Origin: Gemmatimonadales bacterium UBA2982
Lineage (GTDB): Bacteria; Gemmatimonadota; Gemmatimonadetes; Longimicrobiales; Gaopeijiaceae
Assembly: GCA_002347035.1 (NCBI GenBank)
Contig: DEAM01000005.1
Span: 299,843-310,422 of the forward strand
DNA: 10,580 bases
Direction: 5' to 3'
The position numbers and the translations under genes are program-made. Under the pieces are notes generated by a model. It had not been told where the DNA came from and made no database searches. It worked only from the letters and a program-made list of their open reading frames with translations. Shown piece by piece: positions 1 to 6,155 of this stretch. The first letter of the stretch is position 1. The number at the start of each line of letters is the position of its first letter.

Positions 1-732
1 ACGTGTCTGGTTGTAGCCCTGCTCCGCAGAGTTGTTCACGATCACACTACCGTTCACCACGATCGGTGGTGACGAAGCCGTGATGTAACCAAGCTCGAGT
101 GGGATGCCTTCGTCAGGATCGTACTCACTGTTATGGCGCTCCCATGGACCCCAGCCATCGATCAGGTCGGCAACCATATCGACACCACCAGTCTGGGAGA
201 ACCCATCGAGTGGGATCGGCTCGCCCCAATTCTCTAGCGGCTGACCAGTATCAGCATCTAAGGCCCAAAGGAAGAACGCAGGCGTGCTAATGAACACCAC
301 ACCGCGCCCGTCGATCTCAGCATAGGAGATCCCCTTCCCGTAACCCTTACGCATCGAGTACTCGTAGCGATGCGTCTTCGGCTCGGTGAAGCTCCAGATC
401 ATCTCGCCGGTCTCCGGATCGAGCGCGATTACGTGACGACGATCACCTGTCACGGTAATCATCATTCCGTTGACGTACGTCGGCGTCGCACGAGGCGTGC
501 TCGCTCCGAAGCTCGCAGCATTGAAACGCCATAGCTCCGTAACTTCGTCGAAGTTGTCAAACGTGATCTCATCGGACGACGTGTACCGCGTATGCCACGC
601 ATCGCCACCGAGATACGTCCAGTGTCCGTTCTCGGTCCCTGGCCCCTGTGCGAGCACTGAGGGAGCGCTGACAAGCACGCCCAACACAAGCGCTAAATAA
701 GGGGATAGCCGCCATGCCCTATGGTTCATCAT
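1..732 (-). CDS. Secreted PQQ-binding-like beta-propeller dehydrogenase, N-terminal part (runs off the left edge)
   Basis: The reverse strand reads open from ATG at 732 to position 1, giving 244 residues with no stop, so only the N-terminal part is present (family members are usually about 550-750 residues). A signal peptide is clear: basic n-region (NHRAWR), hydrophobic core, and likely cleavage after SVLA near residue 28. The mature start has the quinoprotein opening WTYLGGDAWHTRY, followed by a blade with ELWRF, and then blades ending in VIALDPETGEMIWSF and LWALDADTGQP, the tryptophan-docking repeats of PQQ propellers. An SD-like GGAGAGAA lies at 741-748. The family oxidises alcohols or sugars in the periplasm with PQQ and passes electrons to the respiratory chain; the substrate cannot be told here because the calcium- and PQQ-contacting residues and any C-terminal cytochrome c domain lie mostly beyond the edge. 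It is transcribed divergently from the PAL-like gene at 931. A non-enzymatic PQQ-like propeller remains possible. Confidence 0.88.
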   Translation of the reverse strand, partial: MMNHRAWRLSPYLALVLGVLVSAPSVLAQGPGTENGHWTYLGGDAWHTRYTSSDEITFDNFDEVTELWRFNAASFGASTPRATPTYVNGMMITVTGDRRHVIALDPETGEMIWSFTEPKTHRYEYSMRKGYGKGISYAEIDGRGVVFISTPAFFLWALDADTGQPLENWGEPIPLDGFSQTGGVDMVADLIDGWGPWERHNSEYDPDEGIPLELGYITASSPPIVVNGSVIVNNSAEQGYNQTR

Positions 733-930
733 TTTGCGTCTTCTCTCCGTTGTTCAACCACTCCGTCGGAGCCCTACTGGCCGACAGTGATCCGAAGGCT
801 ACGAAGCCTCCGCTCACGGGACAAGAGAAGAGGTTGCTGGTGTTCAGAGCTGCACCTACCCTACCAGGACCAGAGAGCGGTTCATACAGAGTGAGCTTCA
901 CTCCAAAGATTTCATAGCAGGGAGGCCCCA
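733..930. promoter_or_regulatory. Divergent intergenic region between PQQ-propeller and PAL-like genes
   Basis: These 198 bases separate two genes that start in opposite directions, so promoters for both should lie here. A small perfect hairpin (AGGCT-ACGA-AGCCT, 796-809) sits near the middle. The right end carries a strong ribosome binding site, AGGGAGG at 919-925, five bases before the ATG at 931. I see no convincing sigma-70 hexamer pair. Short open frames crossing the region have no family features and are treated as noise. Confidence 0.45.
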
Positions 931-2010
931 ATGCTGCTGTCGAAGATTAACGGATGGGTGTTAGCGACCTATTGCGCCCTGCTGGTCGTTGGGTCTGGCA
1001 CTGCCGTCACAGCACAGATTCCAGAGCCGATCAATGATTTGCCTAACCCGTACCAGAGTATTGATGGCTGGGCCAAGCTTCCGGATGGACGCACATGGGG
1101 GTCTACCGCAGGTGTAGACATCGACCCTGACGGAGTTCACCTATGGGCCATAGATCGGTGCGGGGGAAATTCCTGTGCCGGATCAGAACTCGATCCGATC
1201 TTGAAATTTGACCCGTCCGGTAATGTCGTAGCTACGTTGGGTGGAGGTACGATGCTGTTTCCGCACGGGCTTCACGTCGACCGAGACGGCAACATCTGGG
1301 TTACTGACGCTCAGGGACCAAACGAGACTGATCCAGAACGAAACGGAAAGGGCCACGTCGTGCTAAAGTTCAGCCCTCAAGGTGAGCTTCTTTTGACGCT
1401 CGGGACTCCTGGGGTCGCCGGTGATGGTAGCGGAGCCCTGCTCGAGACACCCTGCGACGTGGTTACAGACCTTGCTGGTAACATTTATGTCGGTGACGGA
1501 CATAGCGGTCAAAACGCCGACGCAGGGCCTGAGACCGTTGCACGTATCGTCAAATTCGACAGGTACGGCAACTACCTTACACATTGGGGCGGCTGGGGAA
1601 TGGGTGCTGGACAGATGCGTACCCCCCACGCTGTGGATATAGACTCCCAAAATCGTTTGATCGTTGGGGACCGTGGAAACAATCGCCTGCAGATTTTCCA
1701 GCTGGACGGCACCTACGTCGGTGAACTCAAGCAGTTCAGTAGACCAAGTGGCATATACATCGCTGACAACGACGTTATCTACGTTGCTGATTCTGAATCC
1801 CAATTTGACAACAGTAGAAATCCCGGCTGGGTAACGGGTATCCGTGTAGGAAGCCTAAACGATGGCATCGCAGACTTCCGCATCGATGGAAGTGTGACGG
1901 CCTACCCACAAGGGTCTAACCCAGAGGGTGTAGCCGTCGATGCTCTTGGTAACGTGTACGGCGCAGTAGTCTCCAGCGGAGGCGCATTAATCCGGTCTTC
2001 GATTCGGTAG
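931..2010 (+). CDS. Secreted PAL-like (peptidyl-alpha-hydroxyglycine alpha-amidating lyase-like) NHL-repeat beta-propeller
   Basis: This 359-residue protein starts at an ATG with AGGGAGG five bases upstream. Residues 1-29 form a signal peptide ending in VTAQ. The rest is a chain of NHL-type blades with recurrent IDPDG, VDRDGNIWVTDA, NIYVGDGH, LIVGDRGNNRLQIF and VIYVADSES strands, and the conserved NPGW..GIR..G segment before the last blade. Placed against the PAL domain of animal PAM, H112 (FPHGL) and H233 (TPHAV) match two zinc ligands and R248 (GDRGNNR) matches the active-site arginine. The third zinc histidine position holds E332 (NPEGV), and the catalytic-tyrosine position holds H191 (GDGH). 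Cys77 and Cys82 could form a disulfide. Bacterial proteins of this group are often labelled amidating lyase, but no reaction is proven for them, and true peptide amidation is unlikely with these changes. It is paralogous to the gene at 7797 and lies 68 bp before the phosphatase gene, probably co-transcribed. Confidence 0.85.
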   Translation: MLLSKINGWVLATYCALLVVGSGTAVTAQIPEPINDLPNPYQSIDGWAKLPDGRTWGSTAGVDIDPDGVHLWAIDRCGGNSCAGSELDPILKFDPSGNVVATLGGGTMLFPHGLHVDRDGNIWVTDAQGPNETDPERNGKGHVVLKFSPQGELLLTLGTPGVAGDGSGALLETPCDVVTDLAGNIYVGDGHSGQNADAGPETVARIVKFDRYGNYLTHWGGWGMGAGQMRTPHAVDIDSQNRLIVGDRGNNRLQIFQLDGTYVGELKQFSRPSGIYIADNDVIYVADSESQFDNSRNPGWVTGIRVGSLNDGIADFRIDGSVTAYPQGSNPEGVAVDALGNVYGAVVSSGGALIRSSIR

Positions 2011-2078
2011 CCAGATATTTGCGTAGCAAGGATGCAAGCCCACTTGCGACTGTGCTTAGTCTGAGCTTCCTTCCGTTC

Positions 2079-3644
2079 GTGATCAAGCGAACCTCTGCCG
2101 TTGCTGGCCTTTTTCTGGCCATGGGCTGTCAACCAGCCCCGTCCCCCGACCCGACCCTAGTTCTACTAGTCGCTGTCGACCAACTGCGTGGCGATATGTT
2201 GCAGGCCTTCGACCCCGTCTTCACAGGCGGCCTCCGAAGAATTCTGGATGAAGGGCTTCGCTTTGCGAACGGCACACACGACCACGCGGCAACTGCGACG
2301 GCCCCGGGACATCACACGCTTTCTACCGGCGTTCACCCTACGCGCCATGGTGTCGTTGGAAATGAATGGCTCGAGCAGTTCGACGGCCAATGGCGGAGCG
2401 TCTATTCGGTCGAAGACCTGGACCGAACAATTCTGGGTTATCCCGAAGCTGAAGGGAGGGGTCCAGCCAACGGTTATCGCTCGGGCCTGCCCGACTGGAT
2501 GCTCGCTAACGATCCCCTGTCTCGGGTTGTATCACTGTCACGAAAGGATCGAGCAGCGATCGGACTCGCGGCGCAGGCACGCGGTGAAGTTTACTGGCTA
2601 TCAGAGGCAGGCGGCGAGTTCGTTACTTCCGATTATTACCACAGCGAATATCCAGAATGGATCCAAGACTTTAATACCCAGACCCTTCCTGGCATTTATG
2701 CCGACTCGCTATGGGAAAGCATGACTCCACCCTCAGCTTTCTCGCTCGCGAGGCCTGACTCATCTGATTTTGAGCGAGGCGGCGGGACTAGCACACTGCC
2801 TTACCGCGCGGCAGACCGAGTTGATGTGGCTGACCCAATGGACCTCAACCGTTGGAGGTATCAGCGTACTCCATTCCCAGACCGAGCGGTCATCGCGGCA
2901 GCAATTGAAGCAATTCATGTGCTAGAGCTAGGCCAACGTGGAAGTGTCGACTATCTAGGCTTAGGTCTTTCTCAGACAGACGTTATTGGACACAGGTTCG
3001 GTCCCCGCAGCCGTGAACAACTGGACAACCTCGTACGTCTGGACCTCGAACTTGGCCGGTTATTGGACACCCTCGACCAAGTGTTGGGCCCCGAAGGTTG
3101 GATTCTTGCGCTCTCGGCGGACCATGGAATTCTCGAGATCCCCGAGCACCTGGCAGAACAGGGGGTGGATGCGTCCAGACTTACAAGCGATGATCGAACA
3201 CATTTTCGGCAAGTAATGGCCGAAGCCACTGAGGGTGACGCCACTCCGGAGACTGTTAAGTCTTCGATAGAGGCCCTGCCCTTTGTCGCGGCAGCATACA
3301 CGTTTAATGAAATAGAGTCCGGCACACCTGCAGACTCCTTTGCGACCCTATTTGCCAACTCCCACTCACGGACACGAGTTGCTGGCCAGCAAGGTACCTA
3401 TGGCGTGTACATGCGCCGGCAGCCCAACATTCTCTCTTGGGGAGGCAACGCGACTACACACGGGTCGCCCTACTACTACGACCGTCACGTGCCCATAATC
3501 TTCATGGGGGCTGGAGTATCGGCCGGCCTGTCTTCCGAACGAGTCGCAACGATTGATGTCGCGCCAACCCTAGCACGGATCACAAACATCCCGACTCCGG
3601 ATGACCTCGACGGGAGAGTACTAGACGTTCGGATACCTGACTAG
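2079..3644 (+). CDS. PafA-type alkaline phosphatase (type I phosphodiesterase/nucleotide pyrophosphatase superfamily), probable lipoprotein
   Basis: The protein is 521 residues from GTG 2079. The frame is open upstream to a TTG at 2019, but the 2079 start gives a compact lipoprotein-like signal (basic MIKR, hydrophobic core, Cys17 in AMGCQPAP); neither start has a good SD, so the start is uncertain. Every catalytic residue of the PafA monoesterase can be placed in order: metal ligand D34 (VAVDQLRGD), nucleophile T74 (ATAPGHH), N95 (VVGNEW), K156 and R158 (SRKDR), D301 and H305 (TDVIGH), D348-H349 (SADHG) and H461 (THGSPYY). Spacing closely follows PafA (D38, T79, N100, K162, R164, D305, H309, D352, H353, H486). 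The K-x-R and Asn pocket separates phosphomonoesterases from the related diesterases. It should therefore be a zinc enzyme that releases phosphate from organic phosphomonoesters at the cell envelope. It follows the PAL-like gene by 68 bp. The lipobox is imperfect (Ala at -3). Confidence 0.9.
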   Translation: MIKRTSAVAGLFLAMGCQPAPSPDPTLVLLVAVDQLRGDMLQAFDPVFTGGLRRILDEGLRFANGTHDHAATATAPGHHTLSTGVHPTRHGVVGNEWLEQFDGQWRSVYSVEDLDRTILGYPEAEGRGPANGYRSGLPDWMLANDPLSRVVSLSRKDRAAIGLAAQARGEVYWLSEAGGEFVTSDYYHSEYPEWIQDFNTQTLPGIYADSLWESMTPPSAFSLARPDSSDFERGGGTSTLPYRAADRVDVADPMDLNRWRYQRTPFPDRAVIAAAIEAIHVLELGQRGSVDYLGLGLSQTDVIGHRFGPRSREQLDNLVRLDLELGRLLDTLDQVLGPEGWILALSADHGILEIPEHLAEQGVDASRLTSDDRTHFRQVMAEATEGDATPETVKSSIEALPFVAAAYTFNEIESGTPADSFATLFANSHSRTRVAGQQGTYGVYMRRQPNILSWGGNATTHGSPYYYDRHVPIIFMGAGVSAGLSSERVATIDVAPTLARITNIPTPDDLDGRVLDVRIPD

Positions 3645-3710
3645 AACTCCCTCTAGTGCCCCTTAGTCTGTTCGTGCCAACTACGTGTCAGGATCAATTC
3701 AGGGCCGTCA

Positions 3711-3730
3711 CCAAGAGCGCGGGCTCTTGG
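3711..3730. repeat. Perfect 8-bp inverted repeat, hairpin-forming
   Basis: CCAAGAGC and GCTCTTGG are exact reverse complements around a four-base GCGG loop. The repeat lies 67 bases after the phosphatase stop and is not followed by a T-run. It could be part of a termination region together with the hairpin just downstream, or a protein-binding palindrome for the serine hydrolase gene. The rest of the 210-bp gap (3645-3854) shows no gene and no convincing promoter. Confidence 0.5.
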
Positions 3731-3735
3731 AAGGA

Positions 3736-3757
3736 ACGAGAAAGCCTCTCGTGTTTT
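3736..3757 (+). terminator. Possible weak intrinsic terminator after the phosphatase gene
   Basis: ACGAGA (3736-3741) pairs with TCTCGT (3747-3752) across a five-base loop and is followed by GTTTT. The stem is short and only moderately GC-rich and the T-run is only four bases, so termination would be partial at best. It sits five bases after the perfect hairpin at 3711-3730, and the two could act as a pair. Confidence 0.35.
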
Positions 3758-3854
3758 CGGACCAGCGAGACCTTCAGCACAAGTTGCGGATCTCCTAAGT
3801 ATAGAGGCATTTTCGCTTTATGAGTGCAGAGCTTCCTTTGACCCGGACCCTATC

Positions 3855-5414
3855 GTGACCCGCATCCGCTTACTCGGCGCAGTGTGTGGCATAATCGCCC
3901 TCGTGCCCACCCTCGCTTGTAGCGATTTGAACCCGGATGGGGCTGCCAATGGAGGTGGAGAATCAGCTTCCTCAAACGCCGGAAGTGTCGATTCGCAAAG
4001 TGCCGTTTCCGGATCTCCGCCAGGACCTCCCATCTATATGACCCTTAGCGGACCTGCAAAGCGTTTTTGTTCGGCTATCTGGGTTTCAGAGCGCGTACGC
4101 GAGGAAGCGTTGTACAACAGCGTGCTATACACCGATAAGCAGGTCAGCGATTACGAAGGTGGGCGCCTAACCTTCGAAGTGGAGGAGGACCGCCGAATCG
4201 TTACTGCCTCGTCCGAAGGCGTTCAAGCTCGGGCCCGGCACTTTGGTGATCAGGGATGTGTGTTACTACCAGATCATTCTGAAGAGGTGTTCTTCACTCC
4301 CCGAGCTGTCAAAAGTGCGCTTCCCGACGCGGCGTCGACAGCGTGGCCGATGGGTGACGTCCTCTCGGACCAACCACTGCCAGACGATGTGGACAGGGAC
4401 CTTCTGGCCGAAGCTACGCGCGTCTTTTTCGCTAATTCGGATGACAAACGAGCTGCATTCCTCGTCCTCCATAGGGGGCGGATCGTGGCCGAGGAGTACG
4501 GGTCTGGCGCACACCGTGACATGCAACTCGAAAGCTGGTCTATGGGAAAAAGCCTGACCGCCACCCTGATAGGTCGACTAATCCAAATGGGTTCTCTGCA
4601 CCTGTCGCAGCCAGCTCCCGTACCCGCATGGCAAAATTCTGATGATGACCCACGTGCCGATATCAGCATCGCCGATCTTCTCCGTATGTCGAGCGGCCTC
4701 CGCTTTAGTAATACCGACGCTAGCCCTGAACAGATGGCGAGGTCTTTCGTGCCGGGTCAGGTGGATCACCGCCTAGGCTACGTGGCACCAATCGATGCCT
4801 TCCAGTTCTCTGTCAGCCGGGACGCCGAATTTCCGCCCAACACGGTCGGACGCTACCGGAACTCAGACCCGTGGACGCTCGGCTATATCGTACGTCGTAC
4901 CGTGGAACAGGAGCTTGGTGACGAGTACCTGACTTGGCCACAGCGCTCCCTATTCGACAAAATTGGCATTCGTCAGTTCACCCTCGAAACCGACCCATAC
5001 GGCAACTTTCTTCTCACCGGCTACAATTTTGGCACAGCTCGAAATTGGGCGCGCTTAGGACTTCTATACTTACAGCGAGGAATGTGGGATGGAACTCGCT
5101 TACTGTCTGAGGAGTTTGTGGATTTTGTGAGCTCACCGGCCCCGGCATGGGAAGATCCCTACTACGGCGGGCTCTTCTGGCTGAACACAGCAGATGAATC
5201 TGGCCGCGGTGGCCGGGTCCCGAGCCTGCCCACCGACTCGTACAACGCCTTAGGAGCTGGAGACCAGAAGACCTATATCATCCCTTCGAGAGAGTTGGTT
5301 ATCGTGGTGCAGAGCCACCGCTCTCCTGCGGCACGTGCGCCGGACCGGCGGGATCGCGAGTATGAGGCTCTCGGGTTAGCAGTTAAGGCTGTGGACCCGA
5401 CATGGAGCTGGTAG
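3855..5414 (+). CDS. Exported serine hydrolase of the beta-lactamase (class C / NylB-like) family
   Basis: This is a 519-residue protein from GTG 3855, with an ambiguous ribosome binding site. The N-terminus (MTRIRLLG, hydrophobic core, TLAC-SD) looks like a lipoprotein signal with Cys22, although Thr at -3 departs from the usual lipobox. Residues about 24-60 are a Gly/Ser/Asn/Pro-rich linker. A separate N-terminal region (about 68-140, containing Cys72 and Cys135) precedes the catalytic domain. Catalytic motifs are present: S229-M-G-K232 (nucleophile and general base), Y334-R-N336, and a third motif in ALGAGDQ (465-471) in place of KTG or HxG. The surrounding WSMGKSLTATLIG and LLRMSSGLRF segments resemble the 6-aminohexanoate-dimer hydrolase (NylB) branch of PF00144. 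The family includes esterases, amidases and peptidases, so the substrate is unknown and beta-lactam resistance should not be assumed. It precedes the cupin gene at 5507 by 92 bp. Confidence 0.9.
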   Translation: MTRIRLLGAVCGIIALVPTLACSDLNPDGAANGGGESASSNAGSVDSQSAVSGSPPGPPIYMTLSGPAKRFCSAIWVSERVREEALYNSVLYTDKQVSDYEGGRLTFEVEEDRRIVTASSEGVQARARHFGDQGCVLLPDHSEEVFFTPRAVKSALPDAASTAWPMGDVLSDQPLPDDVDRDLLAEATRVFFANSDDKRAAFLVLHRGRIVAEEYGSGAHRDMQLESWSMGKSLTATLIGRLIQMGSLHLSQPAPVPAWQNSDDDPRADISIADLLRMSSGLRFSNTDASPEQMARSFVPGQVDHRLGYVAPIDAFQFSVSRDAEFPPNTVGRYRNSDPWTLGYIVRRTVEQELGDEYLTWPQRSLFDKIGIRQFTLETDPYGNFLLTGYNFGTARNWARLGLLYLQRGMWDGTRLLSEEFVDFVSSPAPAWEDPYYGGLFWLNTADESGRGGRVPSLPTDSYNALGAGDQKTYIIPSRELVIVVQSHRSPAARAPDRRDREYEALGLAVKAVDPTWSW

Positions 5415-5418
5415 TGAG

Positions 5419-5453
5419 GCTAGGTACCTTATTGGTCCGCAAAAGACCCTAGC
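5419..5453 (+). terminator. Bulged stem-loop after the serine hydrolase gene
   Basis: GCTAG (5419-5423) can pair with CTAGC (5449-5453), and GGTC (5434-5437) with GACC (5445-5448). A ten-base bulge lies on the left arm and the loop is CGCAAAA. There is no T-run after it, so it is at best a weak or Rho-assisted terminator or an mRNA processing element between the hydrolase and the cupin. Confidence 0.22.
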
Positions 5454-5494
5454 TGTTGACCTTTGACTACATTCCACCTGGATACGCTGAATTC

Positions 5495-5500
5495 AAGGAG
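5495..5500 (+). promoter_or_regulatory. Ribosome binding site that sets the cupin start
   Basis: AAGGAG lies six bases before the ATG at 5507. This fixes that ATG as the start, although the frame is open to an ATG-like start at 5456, and it leaves the signal peptide directly at the N-terminus. Confidence 0.8.
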
Positions 5501-5506
5501 CACACG

Positions 5507-6046
5507 ATGCACGCCCGAGCTACAGTTCTTCTTATCGCACTTACCCTAACCATTCCTTTTGGCGTCGTGGCGCAAGACGCTGCACAGGACATCGCCCGTG
5601 AAGACATCGAAATGGTTCTCAAGGGTATGATTGGAGAGTCAATCGATCGTCAGTTGAAAGTCGCCGATATAGGCGCGGGCAACGTGGCCGTCGGCATTCT
5701 CCATCGGACCGGTGATCATGACACCGATGGAGAGCAGCGTGGCATCATCCACACATCGATCTCTGAGGTTTACGTCATGCTTTCGGGCTGGGGAACGTTA
5801 CTTACAACTACGGATATCGCGAATATGACTGAGCCCTCAGCCGGTGGAGACGTGGTTGGCCCGACTGCCTCCGGCCAGGCGAGGAGTGGCACTAGCCGTG
5901 AGATCCATGAGGGAGACGTTGTCATTATCCCCTCCGGAACCCTGCACGCCTGGACCAACATTCCAGATCACGTGACTTACCTGAGCATCCGGCCGGACCC
6001 CCATAGTTCACTCCCGGCAGGCTACGTGCGGCCTGGAATCAACTAG
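5507..6046 (+). CDS. Secreted single-domain cupin protein
   Basis: The protein is 179 residues from the ATG at 5507. Residues 1-23 form a signal peptide (MHAR, hydrophobic core, GVVAQ). The cupin core covers about residues 60-165. Motif 2 matches the classic G(X)5PXG(X)2H(X)3N pattern exactly: G136, P142, G144, H147 and N151. Motif 1 is reduced: H82 and E87 are present in IIHTSISEVYVMLSG, but the second histidine of the usual HxH is Ser84, leaving at most three protein metal ligands (H82, E87, H147). Between the motifs is a Gly/Ser/Thr-rich insertion (about 108-130). Cupins bind a metal and act as dioxygenases, isomerases, lyases or binding proteins; no reaction can be assigned here. The gene is the last of the rightward run and faces the M23 gene, with a long hairpin between them. 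Confidence 0.85.
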   Translation: MHARATVLLIALTLTIPFGVVAQDAAQDIAREDIEMVLKGMIGESIDRQLKVADIGAGNVAVGILHRTGDHDTDGEQRGIIHTSISEVYVMLSGWGTLLTTTDIANMTEPSAGGDVVGPTASGQARSGTSREIHEGDVVIIPSGTLHAWTNIPDHVTYLSIRPDPHSSLPAGYVRPGIN

Positions 6047-6069
6047 GGTCTGCGTCTCGATAATCATCT

Positions 6070-6123
6070 GACTCAGTCGGGCTAGTGACCGAGAAAACAA
6101 TTCGGTCCTAGCCCTTCAGAGTC
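6070..6123. terminator. Long imperfect hairpin between convergent genes (possible bidirectional terminator)
   Basis: GGGCTAG (6079-6085) plus GACCGA (6087-6092) pair with TCGGTC (6102-6107) plus CTAGCCC (6108-6114). This makes a 13-bp stem with one bulged T at 6086 and a nine-base A-rich loop. After a 4x4 internal loop, GACTC (6070-6074) pairs with GAGTC (6119-6123). It lies midway between the stop codons of the cupin and the M23 peptidase, where a shared terminator is expected. No U-run follows on either strand, so intrinsic function is uncertain. Confidence 0.5.
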
Positions 6124-6155
6124 GGGTCATAGGACATCGCTAGCGGATATCGGTG

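Noticed and set aside
834..862. TTGCTG and TACCCT at 17-bp spacing as a promoter for the PAL-like gene
   Set aside because: Each hexamer matches the consensus at about three positions, which is expected by chance in an intergenic region of this size.
470..917. Plus-strand frames at 470-700 and 714-917
   Set aside because: The first lies antisense to the PQQ-propeller gene; the second spans the divergent promoter region. Neither has a family feature or a good start signal.
1363..1803. 146-codon open frame on the minus strand inside the PAL-like gene
   Set aside because: It is antisense to a clearly coding propeller with conserved repeats, has no signal peptide or domain pattern, and no credible ribosome binding site.
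2188..2724. 178-codon plus-strand frame inside the phosphatase gene
   Set aside because: It is out of frame with the PafA-type gene, whose catalytic residues are complete through this region; the composition is typical of a shifted-frame shadow.
2972..3358. 128-codon minus-strand frame opposite the phosphatase
   Set aside because: Antisense shadow rich in Ser, Arg and Pro without any recognisable motif.
3855..5414. Antibiotic-resistance beta-lactamase
   Set aside because: The SxxK and YxN motifs define a broad hydrolase family; the KTG-like third motif is absent and surrounding segments resemble the NylB/esterase branch.
5456..5484. TTGACC with a possible TGGATA as a promoter for the cupin gene
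   Set aside because: The -35-like hexamer is good, but the -10 at 17-bp spacing matches the consensus at only two positions, so I do not call a promoter.
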